This document shows, in pieces, positions 6,139 through 14,234 of a DNA stretch of 19,488 nucleotides. Location of the stretch: contig JAGWZD010000005.1 of the NCBI GenBank assembly GCA_018968995.1, positions 1-19,488 on the forward strand, given 5' to 3'. The notes beneath the pieces were generated by a model. The model was not told the DNA's origin, did no database searches, and saw nothing but the letters and a program-made list of their open reading frames with translations. The position numbers and the translations under genes were made by a program. Positions within the stretch are counted from its first letter, which is position 1; each line of letters starts with the position of its first letter. Source of the stretch: Bdellovibrionales bacterium (GTDB lineage Bacteria; Bdellovibrionota; UBA1018).

Positions 6139-9100
6139 TTATTTAAACCTCTTCTGAAGCTTAAGATCGACGCCATAACTCGTCCGACTCTGCTGCAGGA
6201 TAGTACTCTCTTGCGCCGTGGAACCTTCAGAGTAGTTCCATACTCCTCGCAGAGATACTGAAGGCGAAATGTAGAAATCCGCGTTCACTTCTTTCTGATT
6301 GGTTGTGCCCGATCCAACCGTGCTTCCTAAGCTGACGTCAATTCGCTTTCCAATCTGTCTCTTCAAAACGATCTTCGGGGCAACCGACGATTCGACATCC
6401 CCCTGTGGTCTGAAAATACTGCTGCCTGAGGCCGTATCTACTGCCTCAGAGACACCCACCTGAAATCCGGTCTTCTCGCGGACATCCCGATTAAAGTCCA
6501 AGGAGTTCAGAATCAAAGATGCGGCTTCACTCTGTTGGACTCCCGAGGTGTTTCCAGCTCTTAGACGCTGGGACTCTTCGAGGGTTCTTCCCATTGCTAA
6601 GAGCGAAAGAATCTCTGCTTCTGGAAGCACAGGATTTGAACTTAACTCGACTTTGAAGCGATCCGCAGTTCCTGAGGTGTATAATTGAACCTTGGTTCCA
6701 CTAATATCTGTAGTGGCGATCAGATCGAAGATCGGACTAATCACTGCAGGGTTATCGAACTTGATCACGGCAGATTGAACCTGGAAGACGTGATCTTTAA
6801 AGTTGAGCTTGCCTTGACCCGGTACCAGCTCTGCCTTTCCTAGGAGACGAGGAGCCTCGATCGTATTCACTACTGTTAGGGCTGCTTTCATCTCCACGTC
6901 AAGAAACTCATTTTGAAATATAAGACCGGAATCAGCCAAGACATCGATCTTCAGACGAAATTTTGGAAAATCAAAAGCCATGTCTCCGGCAGGCGGGGGC
7001 GCATACAAAGAGGACTGAAGCGAAACGCCTTGCCCCGCATTTGCCAGTTTCTCTCGCGAAACACCTTGTTCTACTGAAATAGTTCCGACGATATCGTAGG
7101 GAAGAGAGTTTCCCTTCAACCTCAGGCGTGCTGAGCGCAACTTGATAAACTGGAAGGGATAAAATTTTATCCGATTCTCATCGAGATTTACTGAAACATC
7201 GAGCACTGGAAATCGATCTGTAAAGAAGTCAACCTGCCCGCCCGCTGTAATACGTCCCTGTGCCAAATCAGCATGGACCCCTGATAGCGCTAATCGTCCA
7301 CTACGAAGTGTGAGTCGACCCTGTAGATTCTCCAATGGAGACTCGATGGCCGAGGTGCGCACGTATCCATCATTAAGATCCACTTTGCCTGAAATCTGCG
7401 GCAATCCCACTGCTCCCTGTAGGACCAGATCTAGTTCGGCCTTTCCAGAAGCTTGCTGAACCATGGGCGTAAGAAATTCTAGCGCTGCGAGATCTACCTC
7501 GCCCCCCATGGAACACTCCCACTTCCCTTGACTTGACCCCAAGGTAAGTTTTGCGACGGATCCACGCTCTGTCTGGAGTTGGATTTCAGGCATCTTGAGA
7601 TCACCCGAAGTCATCTTCCCGAAAACCGGTTCCACCAGTTTTATTTCAGAACCCTTCTTTCTAGCTAAAAATTCCTGAATGGATAGTGCACCAGACGCCT
7701 TATCGAATGCATTTCCTTGATAGTTGAATTCCAGTGATCCAGAGGCGCGACCCAAGAGGGCCGAGTCCTGTATGCTTTTTGGATTTAAAAGTAGTAGAAG
7801 CGGCGAAAAATCGGCACGATTTGCAATTAAACTGAGCTGATTCTGTGCTTGCGTTCGGGGATCATGTCTCCATTCAAGTTGAACTTGCTTGCCGAGCCCA
7901 CTGCCCGAAGCCGACCAAACTCCCTGCTTGCTGGTAAGAGCTAGTGAACTTCTCGGAAAGTCTCGTGATCGAATCAGTGTTCTATCCAAAGAAATCACTG
8001 TTGAAGACTCGAGTGTATTTAATGTGCCTAATCCTTCGCTAGAAATCTGGAGTTCTCCTCGAATAGGCAAATCCAGTCGAAGCATCCAATCAAGATCTCT
8101 CAGAGAGAGATTCGAGGTCGCTAATTTCCACGCAAACCGGCCTTTTGTATCAAATGAAATTCCGCCTTCTAAAGCGCCGGCGCGCTTACGCGCTTGAAGC
8201 CCCTCAACATGGTATCGACCGCGGTCGAGCCCCCCTGAGAATCGCACACTACGAAAGCGCTCTCCTAAATACAGCCAATCGGTTCCATCCATGCTCAGAT
8301 CGACAATCAATGAATCTAGTCCAAGGGCACCATGCACCTTCCCTTTTGATTTCATCCGTCCGCGTAAAGACTGAGGGAACCAGCCTAAATCTTTAGTAAG
8401 CGGGTGAAAAATTGAAATAAAGTCTTCAATTCTACCGTCTGGAAAGAGCACTGATACATCCAGGCTACCCTCTCCACGAAAATTCACGGGGCCATTTAAA
8501 CTATAAGGAGTTTCACCAATGCGGCCTTTCACTCCTTGAAGTTGCAGGACAGTTTGGCCCTCAAGTAAGGAGATCCTCCCCTGGACCTCACCAAAGAATA
8601 AGTTGATATAAGAAAAATTAGAAAGCTCAGTGTCAAAGTCGATCGCAAGATTCTTTGAAGTTCCATGGACATGAGAAACCAAGTTTCCTTGCCCTTGAAT
8701 TTTACTGCCCCCTAACTCCTTAATATCCGTGAGCTGAACAGTGCCCTTAGAAGTTAAATTCCATTGAGTTTCCGGACCGATCCAAGAAATTTCCCCACCA
8801 AGCTCCATTTGGCTTTGCTCAAATTTCAGCTGCAGTCCCTCTGGTCTGAAACGGCCTTCAGTGATCGAAAAACTGCCCAGAAGCCGATGAGGCCCCGCTC
8901 GAATCACCGTTGAGCGACCCTTTTTTGGAGACTGAGAGAAAACTGAAAGCCCGGGGGACTGTAACGAAGCTGTGGCTCGTACACTCCAATCCTTTCCGCT
9001 CAGAATATCAACCTGAAGGCTTCCACTAAAATCTGTCTCCATATTATCGACGCTTCGCGAATAGGGCCCTGTAAGCCAAGACAACTTTGCTCGATCAAGC

Positions 9101-10248
9101 TCCAGTCCAACTGTTGCTTTCTCGGTCAGACCGTTTGAACGGATCGAAAACTGTGTCTTTCCAACAGAAATCTTGCCGCCAGAGGGATGAGATATTTTGG
9201 CGGCATCAAGATCAATATCGGCACCACCGCCGAGCTGAGACCGAACTTTAATGAGTGCCTCTGCCTGGCCTACGGGCCATCCCATCATCTCGCCGTTCTC
9301 AAGGGTACACCTTCCATCAAATACAGCCGTTTGGCTTATGCGAAGAAGATCTCCATTGAGTTTTCCTTGTAGGGAGTACTTACCCAAAAATCTAACGGGA
9401 GGCTTGGGTCGCTTTGCGGGAATTTCTTTTGCGATAATCCATTTCATGAGTGCATCAGACTCTCCTGACGCCTCTATTTGGAGCTGAGATTTTAGCCCGC
9501 TTGGATCGAGAAGATTTCCCTGAATGTCACCGCTTAATTTCACGTTTGAAGCTTCGGCTCCATCCCCGGTCCTAGCAGAAAAGGTCGACAAACTAACTCC
9601 TCTGGGTCCGACCTCTGCAACGGTAGAAAGTTTGACAAGTGCAACCGGGTTTTCACGGTGACGCACCTCCACTCGATCTACATTTGCTTCGACCAGGAAT
9701 GGATAATTTTTTGATTTTTCACTTCGTGAGACTGAAGCGCGATCAACTTTAACAGAAACATTTGTTCCATCCGTAGGCCACCTCAGCCGAACAATACTAT
9801 TTTCGAGCACTAGAGACTGTAGTTTGACTTGAAAGATCTGACTCCACTCTAAGGAGGATCTACTCTGGCCAGACTTCTTCTGTACCATCTGCATATCAAT
9901 CTCGGCGTCTGATAAGCTTAACTGCTCAACGCGTACGTTTCCGGAGAGCATTTGAAAGGGCCGAAACCTAAGGGTGATTCGCGAAGCTCGAAGAACCGAG
10001 TCCCTTGGAATGCCAATAAAGTTATTATCTTCTAGCTGAAGCTCTGGATTCCGTATCGAGACCCCAGGAGGAAAAACCTGCAACTGAAACTCAGAGAATT
10101 TAACCGATACTCCTAACTCTCTAGGGACGGTGCGCGAGAGAAAGTTTCGAACCATTCCTGCAAAACTTTTACTCTGAAGAAAGGTGATGGCACCGCCAAC
10201 CAATCCACTCACCACAAGAATGAAGATAACGAGTGGCCTACGAAGCAT
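6139..10248 (-). CDS. tamB: TamB-like translocation/assembly protein (DUF490)
   Basis: A 1369-residue protein with one N-terminal membrane anchor (about residues 6-24, VIFILVVSGLVGGAITFLQ). A very long repetitive beta-rich region follows, full of short alternating strands with the AsmA/TamB pattern. The C-terminal DUF490-type domain contains EILSLLAMGR (LLAMGR at 1216-1221), and amphipathic strands run to the end. Family knowledge: TamB-like proteins span the periplasm as a hydrophobic groove from the inner membrane and dock on TamA. They serve in outer-membrane protein assembly and phospholipid transport. Length is similar to E. coli TamB (about 1259). The start overlaps the upstream stop as TGATG, with GAGAGG just before it. 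A PPP triplet is encoded at 6991-6999. Immediately followed by the Omp85 gene. Confidence 0.93.
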   Translation of the reverse strand: MLRRPLVIFILVVSGLVGGAITFLQSKSFAGMVRNFLSRTVPRELGVSVKFSEFQLQVFPPGVSIRNPELQLEDNNFIGIPRDSVLRASRITLRFRPFQMLSGNVRVEQLSLSDAEIDMQMVQKKSGQSRSSLEWSQIFQVKLQSLVLENSIVRLRWPTDGTNVSVKVDRASVSRSEKSKNYPFLVEANVDRVEVRHRENPVALVKLSTVAEVGPRGVSLSTFSARTGDGAEASNVKLSGDIQGNLLDPSGLKSQLQIEASGESDALMKWIIAKEIPAKRPKPPVRFLGKYSLQGKLNGDLLRISQTAVFDGRCTLENGEMMGWPVGQAEALIKVRSQLGGGADIDLDAAKISHPSGGKISVGKTQFSIRSNGLTEKATVGLELDRAKLSWLTGPYSRSVDNMETDFSGSLQVDILSGKDWSVRATASLQSPGLSVFSQSPKKGRSTVIRAGPHRLLGSFSITEGRFRPEGLQLKFEQSQMELGGEISWIGPETQWNLTSKGTVQLTDIKELGGSKIQGQGNLVSHVHGTSKNLAIDFDTELSNFSYINLFFGEVQGRISLLEGQTVLQLQGVKGRIGETPYSLNGPVNFRGEGSLDVSVLFPDGRIEDFISIFHPLTKDLGWFPQSLRGRMKSKGKVHGALGLDSLIVDLSMDGTDWLYLGERFRSVRFSGGLDRGRYHVEGLQARKRAGALEGGISFDTKGRFAWKLATSNLSLRDLDWMLRLDLPIRGELQISSEGLGTLNTLESSTVISLDRTLIRSRDFPRSSLALTSKQGVWSASGSGLGKQVQLEWRHDPRTQAQNQLSLIANRADFSPLLLLLNPKSIQDSALLGRASGSLEFNYQGNAFDKASGALSIQEFLARKKGSEIKLVEPVFGKMTSGDLKMPEIQLQTERGSVAKLTLGSSQGKWECSMGGEVDLAALEFLTPMVQQASGKAELDLVLQGAVGLPQISGKVDLNDGYVRTSAIESPLENLQGRLTLRSGRLALSGVHADLAQGRITAGGQVDFFTDRFPVLDVSVNLDENRIKFYPFQFIKLRSARLRLKGNSLPYDIVGTISVEQGVSREKLANAGQGVSLQSSLYAPPPAGDMAFDFPKFRLKIDVLADSGLIFQNEFLDVEMKAALTVVNTIEAPRLLGKAELVPGQGKLNFKDHVFQVQSAVIKFDNPAVISPIFDLIATTDISGTKVQLYTSGTADRFKVELSSNPVLPEAEILSLLAMGRTLEESQRLRAGNTSGVQQSEAASLILNSLDFNRDVREKTGFQVGVSEAVDTASGSSIFRPQGDVESSVAPKIVLKRQIGKRIDVSLGSTVGSGTTNQKEVNADFYISPSVSLRGVWNYSEGSTAQESTILQQSRTSYGVDLKLQKRFK

Positions 10249-11096
10249 CAGCGCCTCTCGCTCAGTGACTGAAGTCGATGGCGACGAGAAGAAGAGTCAC
10301 GATAATCGCCAAGCGCTGAGTACAGCTCTAGGGCCAAGCGCCTCTCTCCGAGAGCCTCCCTCGAGCGCGCCATGAGATACTCCATTTCTCGACGTACATC
10401 AGCACTTAGACTGTCATCGCGGAGTCGAACATCCAAAACAGACACGCACTCAAACGCCTTACCGGCCTGTAAGAGCGCCCAACAATATAAAGCCGAACCG
10501 ACGCCACTCTGTGTACTTCCTGGCTGTAATAGACTGATGGCAACCTCGGGGAGTTCCATCTGCAAAAATCCTATTGCAAGATCGGCTCGTTCGCGAGTGG
10601 ACAGGCTTGTAGCCTGCTCTAGGACACAGCGAATAAAGTCTGCCTGAGCGTCATTTGAAGCCAAAAGAGACAGTCGACCAGACTCGCCAATCTCAAGACC
10701 TAGGCGCCAGTCTTCTTCAAGCTTATGAAGGACTCTAAGAATATCTTCCTCAACGACAGCGGTGGGCTCGAGCTTGGTGGGTTTTTCGAGTAATTCACGT
10801 AGTTCACGTTCACGAATTTCCTCGAGAAGCTTCTTTGCTAGCAAGTTCTCACCTTGCAAACGAAGCGCTCGATGAAGCGCCACTTTCGCCTCATCCCAAA
10901 GGCCCTCACTCATGAGAATCTGTGCGCTTTGCACTTCTTCACCTGAGGCCTTCTCTGGATTACTTTCTTTCTCTGAATTGAGAATCGCCTGTTTAGTATC
11001 AGAAATACGGGTTGCCGTTGGCTCCAACAGAAGATCTTCGCCTAGGTCGACTTGGCTTTCTTCGGGATTTCTTTTGGAGGGGGGAGAGGAGTCCAT
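10248..11096 (-). CDS. TPR-like protein coupled to tamB
   Basis: A 282-residue soluble, mostly helical protein. Residues 1-50 are acidic, polar and probably disordered. TPR-like helix pairs follow at about 53-90 (SAQILMSEGLWDEAKVALHRAL), 168-235, and 236-270 (MARSREALGERRLALELYSALGDYRDS). No signal peptide or lipobox is seen, so it is probably cytoplasmic. Its stop codon overlaps the tamB start (TGATG), which suggests coupled translation and a related role, such as a scaffold or adaptor. The start follows accC by ten bases; GGGGAG directly abuts the ATG, closer than usual. The next in-frame ATG is far inside, so the start is kept. No specific family is recognised and the function is inferred only from position. 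Confidence 0.82.
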   Translation of the reverse strand: MDSSPPSKRNPEESQVDLGEDLLLEPTATRISDTKQAILNSEKESNPEKASGEEVQSAQILMSEGLWDEAKVALHRALRLQGENLLAKKLLEEIRERELRELLEKPTKLEPTAVVEEDILRVLHKLEEDWRLGLEIGESGRLSLLASNDAQADFIRCVLEQATSLSTRERADLAIGFLQMELPEVAISLLQPGSTQSGVGSALYCWALLQAGKAFECVSVLDVRLRDDSLSADVRREMEYLMARSREALGERRLALELYSALGDYRDSSSRRHRLQSLSERR

Positions 11097-11106
11097 CTCC
11101 CCAATT

Positions 11107-12462
11107 TTATTCGGATTTCTTCAGAAACTCTTCCAAAAAGTGAGTGTCATACCGCGCGTCTCGAAACCGCTGATCGAGCATGATCTTCTTATGAAAAGAC
11201 ACATTGGTCTGAATTCCCTCAACAACAAACTCGTCAAGCGCCTGTCGCATTTTCGCGATCGCTTCATCTCGACTTGGAGCGTGAACAATCAGCTTGGCGA
11301 TCATCGAATCGTAGTAGGGCACTACTTTGTACTGATCGTAGACAAACGACTCTACTCGCACCCCATAGCCACCCGGTGTGTGCAGCGCGGTGATTTTTCC
11401 CGGAGACGGTGTGAATTTCTCTGGATCCTCTGCGTTAATACGGCACTCGATCGAGTGTGACTGAATCTTGACGTCGGATTGCTTGAGTTTGAGCTTAAAC
11501 CCGGCCGCAGAAAGAATCTGCTCTTTCACGAGATCAATTCCGGTAACCATTTCCGTGACGGGATGCTCCACCTGAATTCGAGTATTCATTTCCATGAAAT
11601 AAAACTGAAGTTTCTCGTCTACCAAAAACTCAACAGTACCCACGTTTTCATAGCTAACGGCATTGCACAGCCGAAGCGCGGCCTCACCCATTCTCTGTCG
11701 AAGATCAGAGTTTAAAACCGGACTAGGAGCCTCTTCGAGAAGCTTTTGATGGCGGCGTTGAATGGTACAATCACGCTCACCTAGAAAAAGTCGATTGCCG
11801 AATTTATCGCAAAGAACCTGTATTTCGACGTGCCTGGGGCGCTCACAGAATTTCTCAACATACATAGCCGAGTTCCCAAAGGCTGCGCCCGCCTCTGCGC
11901 TGACCCGATCAAAGGAAGCCTTCAGCTGCTCTGCTGAGCGGACCACGTGAATTCCGCGTCCACCTCCGCCGGCCGCCGCTTTTAGAATTACCGGATAGCC
12001 GATTTTTTGGGCCTCCTGAAGAGCCGCCTCAACTCCCGGAACCGCCTCTACTGTTCCTGGCAGCAAGGGGACCCCGGCCTCTTTAGCGATGGCTCGAGCC
12101 CGAGTCTTTTCACCCATCGCCTCGATATTTTCAGGCGTCGGACCGATAAAAGTGATTTTACACTCTCGGCAAAGACGCGCGAATTCGGCGTTTTCTGACA
12201 AAAATCCGTACCCCGGATGGATGGCATCAGCATGAGTAATATCGGCTGCCGAGAGAACGCTTGCGATATTCAGATAACTTAGTCTGCTTTGAGGAGGGCC
12301 AATACAAACCGCTTCGTCTGCTAATTTAACGTGAAGCGATTCCTCATCTGCGGTCGAATAAACTGCTACTGTCGAGATCCCCAGCTCACGGCAAGCCCGA
12401 ATCACCCGAAGGGCAATTTCACCGCGGTTAGCGATCAACACTTTTTTGAATAGCTTGGCCAT
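11107..12462 (-). CDS. accC: biotin carboxylase subunit of acetyl-CoA carboxylase
   Basis: A 451-residue ATP-grasp enzyme of normal length. It carboxylates the biotin carried by AccB using ATP and bicarbonate, the first half of the acetyl-CoA carboxylase reaction that makes malonyl-CoA for fatty acids. Seen: N-terminal [21 protein letters not shown] (9-29), [14 protein letters not shown] (82-95), the glycine-rich ATP loop [10 protein letters not shown] (161-170), [11 protein letters not shown] with Lys240, and the active-site run [11 protein letters not shown] (291-301) with Glu291, Asn293 and Arg295. All key residues of the family are present. It lies 20 bases after accB with a good Shine-Dalgarno (GAGGA) before the ATG, forming the conserved accB-accC pair. 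The carboxyltransferase genes accA and accD are not in this window. Confidence 0.97.
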   Translation of the reverse strand: MAKLFKKVLIANRGEIALRVIRACRELGISTVAVYSTADEESLHVKLADEAVCIGPPQSRLSYLNIASVLSAADITHADAIHPGYGFLSENAEFARLCRECKITFIGPTPENIEAMGEKTRARAIAKEAGVPLLPGTVEAVPGVEAALQEAQKIGYPVILKAAAGGGGRGIHVVRSAEQLKASFDRVSAEAGAAFGNSAMYVEKFCERPRHVEIQVLCDKFGNRLFLGERDCTIQRRHQKLLEEAPSPVLNSDLRQRMGEAALRLCNAVSYENVGTVEFLVDEKLQFYFMEMNTRIQVEHPVTEMVTGIDLVKEQILSAAGFKLKLKQSDVKIQSHSIECRINAEDPEKFTPSPGKITALHTPGGYGVRVESFVYDQYKVVPYYDSMIAKLIVHAPSRDEAIAKMRQALDEFVVEGIQTNVSFHKKIMLDQRFRDARYDTHFLEEFLKKSE

Positions 12463-12482
12463 GGGCTTCCTCAGACCTAAAA

Positions 12483-13025
12483 CTAGGTTTCAATAATGAA
12501 GAGAGGCTCGCCAAACTCCACAGGCTGACCGTTTTCAACCAAAATACTGACGATTTTACCCGCGAATTCAGCCTCAATTTCATTCATGAGCTTCATCGCT
12601 TCAATGATACACAGAGTATCTCCTGGCTTCACCGACTGACCTTCAGAAACATAAGGTGCCGCATCTGGAGAAGACTTTCGATAAAAAGTTCCAACGAACG
12701 GCGAAAGAATCTTTTTCTGATTAGCCGACAACGCAGATGAAGCTGCCGTGGAGCCAGAAGGGCTTGGGGCTGAACTCACGAGTGTTGCACTGGAAGCCAT
12801 TGTGGTTGGAGCGAGGGCTGTTGTCATGGGATGCATCACCGCATGAGATCCTGCGGCTTGCGCCCACTTTCCTGAGCGAACGCGCAGCTTAAATCCACTG
12901 CTCTCCCATTCGAGCTCGGCCATCTGATGCTGACCCATCAATTCAAAAACAGCCTTCCAATCTGCTAGTGGAAGCATAGCAGGAGTCGACTTTGTTCTCG
13001 TTGCGGGCATCTTTTTCTTAGCCAC
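12483..13025 (-). CDS. accB: biotin carboxyl carrier protein of acetyl-CoA carboxylase
   Basis: A product of about 180 residues. An N-terminal segment (about 20-52) is typical of AccB, followed by a flexible Ala/Ser/Thr/Pro linker (about 55-100). The C-terminal biotinyl domain begins [21 protein letters not shown] and carries the biotin-accepting Lys145 in [12 protein letters not shown]. The protein carries CO2 on biotin between AccC and the carboxyltransferase. Start choice: the frame is open back to a TTG at 13068-13070 inside efp, which is unlikely. GTG at 13023-13025, one base after the efp stop, gives an N-terminus MAKKK. ATG at 13008-13010 is the alternative, five residues shorter. Neither has a strong Shine-Dalgarno (AAGG lies about 14 bases before the GTG), so translation may be coupled to termination of efp. 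Confidence 0.94.
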   Translation of the reverse strand: MAKKKMPATRTKSTPAMLPLADWKAVFELMGQHQMAELEWESSGFKLRVRSGKWAQAAGSHAVMHPMTTALAPTTMASSATLVSSAPSPSGSTAASSALSANQKKILSPFVGTFYRKSSPDAAPYVSEGQSVKPGDTLCIIEAMKLMNEIEAEFAGKIVSILVENGQPVEFGEPLFIIET

Positions 13026-13026
13026 G

Positions 13027-13587
13027 TTACTTATTCGCCTTTTCTGCGTAACTGTAGTCGCGAGTATCAATCTTCAGCACATCGCCCTCTTTAATATGAA
13101 AGGGAACCTGGACCACTGCTCCAGTTTCCAGTGTAGCGGGCTTGGTTCCACCCACGGTGTCTCCCTTAAAGGCACTGGTGGTTTCGATCACTTTCAGGAT
13201 CACGAAGGTGGGGAGCTCAATTCCAATCGGACGCTCATTAAAGTACATCACCTTGATCACTAAATTTTCCTGCAAGAAGTCCTTGCCCTCACCTAGCTGC
13301 TCCTCAGATAGCGCCACTTGGTCATAATTGGCCTGGTTCATGAAGTGGTAACCTTCGGCATCTTTATAGAGGTATTGCATCTCGCGCTCTTCGGTATTAG
13401 CGCGGTCGAGCTTATCGCCTGAGGTGATCGTTCGCTCAATCACGTTCTGATTGAGCATATTCTTCAGTTTGGTGCGCGTGAAGGCGCGCCCTTTTCCTGG
13501 GCTAACATGTTGAAAATCCACGATCTCGTAGGGGGTGCCTTCGATCTCTACCTTCAAGCCTTTGCGGAACTGGTTTGTAGCGTACAT
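13027..13587 (-). CDS. efp: translation elongation factor P
   Basis: A 186-residue complete EF-P, which binds ribosomes stalled on consecutive prolines and promotes peptide-bond formation. The N-terminal KOW-like domain carries the loop SPGKGRAF (29-36). Lys32 sits where E. coli Lys34 is beta-lysylated, so a modified-lysine type is plausible. The OB-fold C-terminal domains end with [19 protein letters not shown], as usual. No modification genes (epmA, epmB) lie in the window. The gene follows the TPR gene by 35 bases, the largest gap inside the pil-tam block. The bases just before the ATG (ACCGTACCCCT) are C-rich with no Shine-Dalgarno. A TTGACT sits further upstream, but no convincing -10 follows it. 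The efp-accB-accC order is common in bacteria. Confidence 0.97.
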   Translation of the reverse strand: MYATNQFRKGLKVEIEGTPYEIVDFQHVSPGKGRAFTRTKLKNMLNQNVIERTITSGDKLDRANTEEREMQYLYKDAEGYHFMNQANYDQVALSEEQLGEGKDFLQENLVIKVMYFNERPIGIELPTFVILKVIETTSAFKGDTVGGTKPATLETGAVVQVPFHIKEGDVLKIDTRDYSYAEKANK

Positions 13588-13622
13588 AGGGGTACGGTGG
13601 TAAACCGAGCCCCCCGCTCAAG

Positions 13623-14222
13623 TCAATGTTGATGGCGGTATCGCTCTACCTTCTGAAGCATTCCTTGAAGGCGCTCGATTTTCTGTACCCACTTTTCACG
13701 CTTTCGAGCTGGATCAGAGCCCAAAACCTCGTGGGCAGACTTGGCCTCAAACTGAGAGGCCGGGCTAAAGTCTTTCCTTAGGCTCTGGGGAGCCCTTTGA
13801 TAGGCCGTGGTCTCCAGTTCCTGAACCATTTTGGCCGATTCCGCATCCGAAGGCGAAAAGTAAAGGAGGGTTTTGTAAGCCTCGAGGGCCTCTTCTGACC
13901 TGCCCAAAAGAAGGGCCGACTCGGCTACCAAACGCTGAGCCACCAGGTTATCTGGTACGTCACGACATACCTGCCTCAGCTCCAAAATCACGTCTTCGTA
14001 CTGTTTGAGGTCAAAAAGAGCTCGCGCCAGCGCCACTCTGCCACCCACAAATTGCGGATGAATTCTGAGCCCTTCACGCGCGATCTCCACCGCCTCTTTG
14101 ATCAGCCCTGCCTTTCGGTAGGACTCCGCCAATGGGGCGAAAACACGCGAGGTCGGGTCCTCTTGGTACTTTCTGAGGTACTCATAAAGAACAGCAGAAT
14201 GCGCCCCTTTTGGAAAAGACAT
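13623..14222 (-). CDS. cytoplasmic TPR protein downstream of pilQ
   Basis: A 199-residue soluble protein. About three to four tetratricopeptide repeats are visible between residues 10 and 135, for example SRVFAPLAESYRKAGLIKEAVEIA, ARALFDLKQYEDVILELRQV and AESALLLGRSEEALEAYKTLL. A basic helical tail follows (about 150-199, ending in a likely coiled coil). There is no signal peptide or lipobox. It is therefore not an outer-membrane pilotin of the Tgl/PilF type, although its place directly after pilQ would suggest one. It is separated from pilQ by 12 bases holding an AGAGG Shine-Dalgarno. A role in pilus regulation or assembly on the cytoplasmic side is an inference from position. No more specific family is recognised. 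Confidence 0.85.
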   Translation of the reverse strand: MSFPKGAHSAVLYEYLRKYQEDPTSRVFAPLAESYRKAGLIKEAVEIAREGLRIHPQFVGGRVALARALFDLKQYEDVILELRQVCRDVPDNLVAQRLVAESALLLGRSEEALEAYKTLLYFSPSDAESAKMVQELETTAYQRAPQSLRKDFSPASQFEAKSAHEVLGSDPARKREKWVQKIERLQGMLQKVERYRHQH

Positions 14223-14234
14223 CGCTACCTCTCT

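Noticed and set aside
13023..13070. Extended accB start inside efp
   Set aside because: It would begin with TTG and add residues read out of frame from efp; no homology supports it, and GTG at 13023-13025 or ATG at 13008-13010 fits better.
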